DNA from: an uncultured Clostridia bacterium
GTDB taxonomy: Bacteria > Bacillota > Clostridia > Christensenellales > Borkfalkiaceae
DNA length: 38,966 bases
NCBI GenBank assembly: GCA_947625555.1
Contig: CANQOT010000017.1
Location: 1 to 38,966 of the forward strand
Direction of reading: 5' to 3'
Shown: positions 33,328 through 38,966 of the stretch, piece after piece
How positions within the stretch are numbered: the stretch's first letter is position 1
Layout: each line of letters begins with the position of its first letter
Notes under the pieces: model-generated
Seen by the model: the letters and a program-made list of their open reading frames with translations, nothing else
What the model was told of the DNA's origin: nothing
Databases searched by the model: none
Position numbers and translations under genes: made by a program

Positions 33328-34811
33328 CGAATAAGCTCAAACGCGGCGCAGGCGTCCTGTGCCATATCTCGACCCTGCCGGGGAAGTACGGCGTGGGTTC
33401 CATCGGGGGCGACGCCTGCCGCTTCGCCAAGCTCCTTGCAAAGAACAAGGTCAAGTATTGGCAGATCCTTCCCCTCGCGCAGACGGGATTCGGCGATTCG
33501 CCCTATCAGGCCGTCTCGTGCAGTTCGGGCAATCCCTATTTTATCGACCTCGACCTTCTCGCAAAGGACGACCTCCTCACCAAGGAGGAGCTCAAAGCGG
33601 CGCGCAGCACCGAGATCGACTATGCCGCACTGTACGCTTCCCGCTATCCGCTCCTGAGGACGGCGTTTTCTCGCTTCAATTTCGACGGGAAGAACTTCCG
33701 CGCATATGTGAAGAGCGGCGCCGCGGAGGACTATGCGCTCTTCATGACGGCGAAGGTCGTCTATGGCGGGACATTTTCCGATTGGCCCGAAGCGATCAAG
33801 CGCCGCGACAAAGACGCTTTGGAGGAGATGCGCACCGAGTACCACGAGGAGTATCTCTTTTGGAACTTCTTGCAGTATGAATTTCACAAACAGTGGATGG
33901 CGCTCAAAAAGCATTGCAAGGGCCTCGGTGTCAAAATTATCGGCGAGATCCCGCTCCTTTGCGCCTACGACAGCGCCGACGTCTGGGCGCATCCCGAACT
34001 GTTCAAATTGGACGAAGAGCTGCGTCCCGCCAAGATCGCCGGGGTCCCGCCCGACTACTTTTCCTCGACGGGCCAGCGGTGGGGCTATCCCGTCTACGAT
34101 TGGGCGGCGCACGAGAAGGATGGCTATGCGTGGTGGAAGGCCCGCCTCAACGATGCCCTGCAAATGTACGACGTCGTCCGCATCGGGCATTTCGTCGGCC
34201 TCGACAGATGCTATGAACTTCCCGCGGATGCGGAGAGCGCGGAGGGGGGCGAATTTGCCGAAGGGCCCAAGGAGAAGATCTTCGCGGGCATCAACTGCGC
34301 GGGCAGAGTGATCGCCGAGGACCTCGGCGCGGCCGGCGACGGCGTGAAGGAGATCTTGAAAAAGACGGGCATTCCCGGGAGCAAAGTGCTGCTCTTTGCC
34401 TTCGACGGCAAGGAGGACAACGAATTTTTGCCCCATCTCTATGGGGAAAATTGCGTTTGCTATACGGGCACGCACGATAGCGATACCGTCTCGGGATTCG
34501 TGGGGTCCATGAATGCCGAGGAGTATTTTCTCTTCCGTTCGCGCTTTGCGGCAGAGCTCGAAGCCTGCGGCGTTCTCGTCCGTCTCGGCGACGAGGGGGA
34601 GGGCATTCCCGAGGCGTTTATCCGTCTGGCGCTCGCCTCCAAGGCCAACCTCGCCATCATTCCCATACAGGATATTTTGCGCCTCGACAGCGAGGCCCGC
34701 ATGAATCTCCCCGGCACAGCGGAGGGGAATTGGCGTTTCCGCTTATCACGGCAACCTTCTGCCTTCACCATGGGCAGGTTGAAAAAAATGATAAAATTTT
34801 ATCGGAGGTAA
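33324..34811 (+). CDS. 4-alpha-glucanotransferase family (MalQ-like), nucleophile missing
   Basis: 495 residues, full length for GH77 amylomaltase. The N-terminal RGAGVLCHISTLPGKYGVGSIG and WQILPLAQTGFGDSPYQ, the IAGVPPDYFSSTGQRWGYP segment, the acid/base Glu of VIAEDLG and the third carboxylate in TGTHDSDT are present. In the nucleophile strand the usual RIDHFRG reads RIGHFVG: residue 288 (34185-34187, GGG) is Gly instead of Asp. Disproportionation of maltodextrins is therefore doubtful; the protein may bind glucan only or use another mechanism. Coupled to dapL by ATGA; its 3' end contains the mscL ribosome site. Confidence 0.88.
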   Translation: MTNKLKRGAGVLCHISTLPGKYGVGSIGGDACRFAKLLAKNKVKYWQILPLAQTGFGDSPYQAVSCSSGNPYFIDLDLLAKDDLLTKEELKAARSTEIDYAALYASRYPLLRTAFSRFNFDGKNFRAYVKSGAAEDYALFMTAKVVYGGTFSDWPEAIKRRDKDALEEMRTEYHEEYLFWNFLQYEFHKQWMALKKHCKGLGVKIIGEIPLLCAYDSADVWAHPELFKLDEELRPAKIAGVPPDYFSSTGQRWGYPVYDWAAHEKDGYAWWKARLNDALQMYDVVRIGHFVGLDRCYELPADAESAEGGEFAEGPKEKIFAGINCAGRVIAEDLGAAGDGVKEILKKTGIPGSKVLLFAFDGKEDNEFLPHLYGENCVCYTGTHDSDTVSGFVGSMNAEEYFLFRSRFAAELEACGVLVRLGDEGEGIPEAFIRLALASKANLAIIPIQDILRLDSEARMNLPGTAEGNWRFRLSRQPSAFTMGRLKKMIKFYRR

Positions 34812-34815
34812 TTTT

Positions 34816-35328
34816 ATGGCAAAAGAAAAAAAGTCGGGCTTCTTTAAGGAATTCAAAGAGTTCATCTCCCGCGGAAATGTCCTCGACATGGCAGTCGGCA
34901 TCATCGTCGGCGGCGCGTTCACGGCGATCGTCACCGCGATCGTCAACGGCATCCTTACGCCCCTTCTTCAAGCGATCGGCGTAGGGCCCGATGGCTTCGG
35001 CGCCCTTCAAGTCATCCTGAACGAGTCGAAGTATCTGGCCAATCCCGAGACGGTGACGCCCATCATCCTCGATTTCGGCATTGTCATCTCCGCGATCATC
35101 ACCTTCCTTTTGACCGCGCTCATCCTCTTCCTCATCGTGTTTACGATCAACAGGATCCGCAGGAGAGCGGAGGCCGCAAAGGCGAAGAGGGAAGCTGCCA
35201 AGGCGGCAAACGAGCCCGCTCCCGAACCCGAACCCGCGCCTGCGCCCGCTCCCACGACGGAGGAGCTCCTTGCCGAGATCCGCGATCTCCTCAAAGCGCA
35301 ACAGGGCGGAAACGAACCCAAAGAATGA
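34816..35328 (+). CDS. mscL: Large-conductance mechanosensitive channel
   Basis: 170 residues. The N-terminal FKEFISRGNVLDMAVGIIVGGAFTAIV forms the first membrane helix and the gate. A periplasmic-side loop follows, then the second helix FGIVISAIITFLLTALILFLIVF. The cytoplasmic tail has an Ala/Lys-rich helix, a Pro-Ala-Glu linker (about 135-147) and a final amphipathic helix, longer than the usual 140-150 residue proteins. It releases solutes on osmotic downshock. GGAGG overlaps the malQ stop region. Last gene of the operon. Confidence 0.97.
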   Translation: MAKEKKSGFFKEFKEFISRGNVLDMAVGIIVGGAFTAIVTAIVNGILTPLLQAIGVGPDGFGALQVILNESKYLANPETVTPIILDFGIVISAIITFLLTALILFLIVFTINRIRRRAEAAKAKREAAKAANEPAPEPEPAPAPAPTTEELLAEIRDLLKAQQGGNEPKE

Positions 35329-35337
35329 TAACGACCC

Positions 35338-35382
35338 GATAAAAAGCGCCCCGACGGCTTGGCCGTCCGGGCGCTTTTTATC
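35338..35382 (+). terminator. Terminator of the purA-mscL operon
   Basis: GATAAAAAGCGCCCC-GACGGC-tt-GCCGTC-CGGGCGCTTTTTATC, a long near-perfect stem with T-run. Confidence 0.93.
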
Positions 35383-35465
35383 ATATCATTTCCGCATGAA
35401 CTCTGTCCGTCAAAACGGCGCTGCCCATGTAACATTTTTGCCCCATGCGCCCTACAATGATATGT

Positions 35466-36140
35466 ATGCGCATTTGTTTTGTGACAAAGGGGACGCTTGA
35501 CGAATACAGCGAGCGGTATGCGGGGAGCAAGGCGGATATCCTCTGTTTTTCCTTTCAGGCGCTCGGGGAAGTGAGCTACGAGCGCGAACTCAAAGGGGAG
35601 ACGAGCCTCTTCGAGGATGTTGCCGTCCTCTCCCGCGAGGAACAGAACGTCGTCGTATGCGGGTGTTTTACCGACGCGCGCGGGATCCGCAGGAAGTCGG
35701 TCGTCGTCGCCGAGAAGGGGCGCATCCTCGGCGTTTCGGATATGGCCTTCCGCATCGACGGGGGCGAATACCGCTGCGGCGCGGGCGTCAAGATCTTCGA
35801 TACGGGCGTCGGAAAGCTCGGCATCATCGTCGCGGAAGATTTGTTCTTCCCGCGCGTTGCCGAGACGCTCTCCGTCTGCGGCGCCGAACTCGCGCTCTGC
35901 ATCTTCGAACAGCCCGAGGGCGGTCTCGAACAGACCCTCATGCGCGCACAGGCCTATTTTTACGGTGTACCCCTGTGCATTTGTGCATACGGCTTTGCCG
36001 AGGCGGCCGATATCGGCGGGAAGCTCCGCTTCGCTTCCCCCAAGAGCCCCTGCATTTACGACTTCGAACGCGAACAGGAATACCACTTGGTCGAAATACG
36101 CCAGCGCGGCCTCTATCGCAGAAAAAAGAGCGGATTTTAG
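35466..36140 (+). CDS. Nitrilase-superfamily-like protein lacking the catalytic Cys
   Basis: About 224 residues, shorter than the usual 260-300. The middle follows carbon-nitrogen hydrolases: the Lys-containing RRKSVVVAEKGRILGVSDM, then KLGIIVAEDLFFPRVAETLSVCGAEL, which aligns with the KIGVLICYDLRFPE block and the following GAD. At the catalytic Cys position Ala is found (VAED for ICYD), and the N-terminal Glu block reads FSFQALGEV. It is likely a pseudoenzyme or very diverged. ATG 35466 lacks a ribosome site; a TACAAT box 7 nt upstream suggests a leaderless mRNA. ATG 35445 is the alternative. Confidence 0.72.
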   Translation: MRICFVTKGTLDEYSERYAGSKADILCFSFQALGEVSYERELKGETSLFEDVAVLSREEQNVVVCGCFTDARGIRRKSVVVAEKGRILGVSDMAFRIDGGEYRCGAGVKIFDTGVGKLGIIVAEDLFFPRVAETLSVCGAELALCIFEQPEGGLEQTLMRAQAYFYGVPLCICAYGFAEAADIGGKLRFASPKSPCIYDFEREQEYHLVEIRQRGLYRRKKSGF

Positions 36141-36175
36141 AAAATCTCTGCTTTTGACTATTTTGATAAAAATCG

Positions 36176-36204
36176 TTGCAAAAATCTTTCCTCTGTGGTA
36201 GAAT
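36176..36204 (+). promoter_or_regulatory. Promoter of structured RNA element B
   Basis: TTGCAA (36176-36181), 17 nt, TAGAAT (36199-36204). The spacer TTTCCTCTGTGG is close to that of element A, beyond what the boxes alone require. Confidence 0.85.
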
Positions 36205-36210
36205 ATGACC

Positions 36211-36350
36211 TGCGACACAACCGAATACTATAAATATCAAGATACAACGGCATCGGTGTATCCTTTTTCCGATATTTATAGGGGTTGTGTCGCAACAATT
36301 CGAGGATACTCGAAGCGGGCGCTCCTCGGATTAGGGCGTCCTTTTATTTT
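36211..36350 (+). ncRNA. Structured RNA element B (paralogue of element A)
   Basis: P1 is 12 bp (36211-36222 with 36283-36294). P2 is 11 bp (36228-36238 with 36271-36281). P3 is GATACA/TGTATC (36241-36246 with 36257-36262) around ACGGCATCGG. GTATCC (36258-36263) can instead pair with GGATAC (36304-36309). A hairpin TTCGAG-gata-CTCGAA (36299-36314) and a terminator GGGCGCTCC / GGGCGTCC (36317-36341) with TTTTATTTT follow. P1 differs from element A at two pairs, both compensated; P2 is wholly different in sequence but still pairs. The lipoprotein gene starts 30 nt later. Confidence 0.77.
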
Positions 36351-36380
36351 GTCCGCAAAATACTTTTTTCGGAGGAATGT

Positions 36381-38966
36381 ATGAAGAAAAAATTTTGTCT
36401 CCTTTTGCTCGCTATCGCGAGCGCGCTCTGCCTTATTCTCGGCATTTCCGCCTGCGGCGGCGGGGGCGAGACGAAGACGAAGAAGGTCAATCTCGGCGAT
36501 TCGCCCGAACAGGTCGTAAAGCTCCTCGGAGAGCCCTATGCAAAAGAGAGCAGCACGACCTTCTATACCTATTTCGGCAGCAACTATCTTTCTTTGATGA
36601 AGAAGTCGGATGAACTTGAAGAACGCATGATGAACGTGCAGAGCGATAAGGAGTTCGAGAAGATCTTTGAGGAGATGGCAAAGCTCGAAGAGACCTTCGA
36701 ATCGCTCGTCTATACCAAGACGGAGATCAAATTTACAAAAAATGCGGAAGGCAACCTCGTGGTGAGCGAAGTTTGGTACGATGCGGCCTGCAGCGAGGAC
36801 GAGCCTGAAAAAACGTTCGTCGCTACCTCGGTGGAGGGCGTGGAAAACTGCACGTTGGAGGAGATCGTGCAGGGCGCGGTAAAGAGCCTCGCAATTACCG
36901 ATACATATTCCGACGGAAGTTACCTAAAATCGTCTATCGGCAACGGGGAATTGCATTTCTCTATTTCGGGGAAACAGGTCACATGGCAATGGGAGGATGA
37001 GGAAGGAGAACATACCTCAATTTCCAAACTCAAAAAAGAAGTTCCCGGCGGACTTAAGGCCGAGGGCACTTATGGGGAAGAAGCGGTTTTTAACATCCCC
37101 GAAGGTACAACTTCCATCAAGCAAGAAGCCTTCAAAAACTGCAAATGGCTTACAGGCATCAATATACCCGAGAGCGTGACCTCGATCGATTGGGAAGCAT
37201 TCGAAGGCTGTCCGATTCAGACGGCGGTCATACCGTTGAGATTGCTCAGATACATTCCCACGGAAGCGTTGAAAAAACTTGTCATTACGAGCGGACATTT
37301 GAACAATGGGGCGATCGGCGTCGGATCGTTCGCGGGATGTTCGGCTCTTGAACGCATCGAAGTTGCGGATGATCTGGAAGATTACAGTAGCCAAGACGGG
37401 ATCCTGTACGATAAAGAAAAGACGCAAGTAATCTTTGTTCCTCGTGCGATCAAAGGCGCAGTCACGCTCCCCGAGAGCGTGATCAAGATCGGAGAGGAGG
37501 CGTTCAGGGGTTGCAGTTCGCTTGAAAGCATCGTGATTCCCGAGGGAGTGTCCGAGATTGGATATCGGGCATTCGAGGATTGCACAAGCCTTATAGAAGT
37601 AAAATGGAACGTGATAAATTGTATTGTGCATACATCTGAGTCCTATCCGCTTTTCAAGAACTGTTCTGCGCTTACAACCGTCATTTTGGGGGAGAATGTT
37701 CAGACGATTCCCGAGTATGCGTTCAGGGGTTGCTGTTCGCTTACAAGCATTGCGATCCCCAAAAGCGTGACCTCGATCGGATATGATGCGTTCCGTAATT
37801 GCCCTAAACTTGTGGAGGTGTGGAATTATTCCGAACTTCCGATCGAAAAAGGCGAGTATAGCTATGGATCTGTAGCGTATTATGCAAAGTACGTCTACAC
37901 GACAGATATAAAGAGCAAGCAGACGGTGACCGACGATGGCTATATCTTCTTTGAGGACGGCGAAGAGATCTATCTCCTTGGCCATAAGGGGAATGAAACG
38001 TCTCTCACCCTTCCTGCCAAAAGTTCGAGCGGAAAAGACTATGCCATCTATGAATATGCGTTCTATGGTTGCAGTTCGCTTGAAAGCGTGACGTTTGAAG
38101 GGGACAGCCAACTGATCTCGATCGGGGATTATGCGTTCTATGATTGCAGTTCGCTTACAAGCATTGTAATCCCCGAGGGCGTGACCTCGATCGGAATTTC
38201 TGCGTTCTATGGTTGCGATTCGCTTACAAGCATTGTGATCCCCGAGGGCGTGACCTCGATTGGAAATGGGGCGTTCAATAATACAGCATATTACAACGAC
38301 GAAAACAACTGGGATAAAAGCGGTGTGCTTTATATCGGCAATCATCTGATCGAAGCAAGCAGGTATACGATTTCAGGCGCATACACGGTCAAACCTGGAA
38401 CAAGGCTGATTGCAGACGAGGCGTTCTATGGTTGCGATTCGCTTTCAAGCATCGTGATTCCCGAAAGCATTACCTCGATCGGAAGTTATGCGTTCTATGG
38501 TTGCGATTCGCTTGAAAGCGTGAAGTTTGAAGGGAATAGCAAACTTACCTCGATCGGAGAGAGGGCGTTCGAGGTAAGTTTGCTTGAAGCGGTTTATATC
38601 ACCGATGTTGCGGCGTGGTGTAATATTGATTTCGGAAGTTCTTCCGCCAATCCTCTTTCCTATGCGCATCACCTCTATTTAGACGGGCAGGAAGTGACCG
38701 AACTGAATATCCCCGAAGGGGTGACGGAAATCAAACAATATGCGTTCAAAGGTTGCAGTTCGCTTACAAGCATAGTGATCCCCCAGAGTGTAATCTCGAT
38801 CGGAGATGAGGCGTTCTATTATTGCACAAGCCTTATACAAGTAAAATGGAACGCGATAAATTGTATTGTGCATGCATCCAAGTCCGATCCGCTTTTCAAG
38901 AACTGTTCTGCACTTACAACCGTTATTTATGGAGAGAATGTTCAGACAATTCCCAATTATGTGTTT
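36381..38966 (+). CDS. BspA-like leucine-rich repeat lipoprotein, 3' end outside window
   Basis: 862 codons open to the window edge. The signal peptide ends in lipobox ISAC (Cys25), so it should be a lipid-anchored surface protein. Residues about 37-62 (LGDSPEQVVKLLGEPYAKE) resemble the small BamE/SmpA-like domain. From about residue 235 there are roughly 16 BspA/TpLRR repeats of about 23 residues with consensus IVIPEGVTSIGxxAFxGCSSL, broken by non-repeat inserts such as the one near 500-530. BspA proteins act in adhesion and binding to host or food surfaces. GGAGG lies 5 nt before the ATG, and expression may depend on RNA element B. Two blocks of 144 nt (37581-37724 and 38823-38966) are about 90 percent identical. 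Confidence 0.9.
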   Translation, partial: MKKKFCLLLLAIASALCLILGISACGGGGETKTKKVNLGDSPEQVVKLLGEPYAKESSTTFYTYFGSNYLSLMKKSDELEERMMNVQSDKEFEKIFEEMAKLEETFESLVYTKTEIKFTKNAEGNLVVSEVWYDAACSEDEPEKTFVATSVEGVENCTLEEIVQGAVKSLAITDTYSDGSYLKSSIGNGELHFSISGKQVTWQWEDEEGEHTSISKLKKEVPGGLKAEGTYGEEAVFNIPEGTTSIKQEAFKNCKWLTGINIPESVTSIDWEAFEGCPIQTAVIPLRLLRYIPTEALKKLVITSGHLNNGAIGVGSFAGCSALERIEVADDLEDYSSQDGILYDKEKTQVIFVPRAIKGAVTLPESVIKIGEEAFRGCSSLESIVIPEGVSEIGYRAFEDCTSLIEVKWNVINCIVHTSESYPLFKNCSALTTVILGENVQTIPEYAFRGCCSLTSIAIPKSVTSIGYDAFRNCPKLVEVWNYSELPIEKGEYSYGSVAYYAKYVYTTDIKSKQTVTDDGYIFFEDGEEIYLLGHKGNETSLTLPAKSSSGKDYAIYEYAFYGCSSLESVTFEGDSQLISIGDYAFYDCSSLTSIVIPEGVTSIGISAFYGCDSLTSIVIPEGVTSIGNGAFNNTAYYNDENNWDKSGVLYIGNHLIEASRYTISGAYTVKPGTRLIADEAFYGCDSLSSIVIPESITSIGSYAFYGCDSLESVKFEGNSKLTSIGERAFEVSLLEAVYITDVAAWCNIDFGSSSANPLSYAHHLYLDGQEVTELNIPEGVTEIKQYAFKGCSSLTSIVIPQSVISIGDEAFYYCTSLIQVKWNAINCIVHASKSDPLFKNCSALTTVIYGENVQTIPNYVF

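Noticed and set aside
36228..36262. Purine-riboswitch-like start (TATAAATATCAAGATA) in RNA element B
   Set aside because: The conserved loop-loop segments and three-way junction core of purine riboswitches are absent, and element A lacks the similarity.
36211..36350. Elements A and B as 6S RNA
   Set aside because: 6S RNA has an outer stem enclosing the whole molecule with a central bubble; here the closing helix covers only the 5' half and a terminator follows.
37017..38345. Minus-strand open frame opposite the BspA-like gene
   Set aside because: Its repeated residues mirror the plus-strand leucine-rich repeats; it has no start signals and is a frame shadow.

Overview
The window reads as chromosomal DNA of an anaerobic, probably endospore-lineage Firmicute of the class Clostridia. 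The signs are a T-box-controlled thrS next to a YtxC-like sporulation gene, the infC-rpmI-rplT operon with an L20-type leader, DUF4364, TSCPD and TIGR04076 proteins, an ECF-type S component beside type III pantothenate kinase, LL-diaminopimelate aminotransferase, an Fe-S serine dehydratase and a BspA-like leucine-rich lipoprotein. Coding DNA is GC-rich and intergenic DNA AT-rich. Promoters follow a clean TTGNNN-17-TANAAT pattern and most genes have GGAGG-type ribosome sites. I saw no phage, insertion sequence or CRISPR array. Genus is not resolvable by eye.

Layout. 1-420: five tRNA genes (Gly, Arg, His, Gln, Lys) on the minus strand under one promoter. 544-2674: a TIGR04076 protein and a TGS-nucleoside kinase. 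2867-7711: two adjacent minus-strand operons, one encoding two ATPase/permease ABC pairs and one a repeat protein plus a sugar acetyltransferase; both promoters carry the same 24-bp dyad just upstream of a weak -35. 7760-9135: a divergent TetR-type regulator and a membrane protein. 9225-14182: mixed housekeeping genes (HAD phosphatase, DUF1294, serine dehydratase, TSCPD, DUF4364, Nudix) and a tiny Cys-rich membrane peptide. 14297-17178: panT-coaX-hom operon. 17213-20598: an ATP-grasp gene and convergent leuS. 20645-27609: ytxC, thrS with Thr T-box, infC-rpmI-rplT with L20-type leader, an RNA methyltransferase and yebC. 27709-35382: a Zn-ribbon Nudix gene and a six-gene operon purA-dapF-pyrG-dapL-malQ-mscL. 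35466-38966: a nitrilase-like protein and a large BspA-type lipoprotein that runs off the window.

The most unusual signal is a pair of paralogous structured RNA elements, at about 23983-24127 and 36211-36350. Each has its own near-identical promoter, a 12-bp closing helix with compensatory changes, a divergent but still paired inner helix, a conserved GTATCC that can pair with a downstream GGRTAC, and an intrinsic terminator. Each stands directly before a gene for a predicted envelope protein. They look like a riboswitch/attenuator class, or a small-RNA family, that I cannot assign to a known family.

Other points worth following: a MalQ homologue whose nucleophile Asp is Gly, a nitrilase-fold protein without the catalytic Cys, a three-copy AGTACTATG palindrome, apparently leaderless leuS, and a candidate attenuator ahead of panT.
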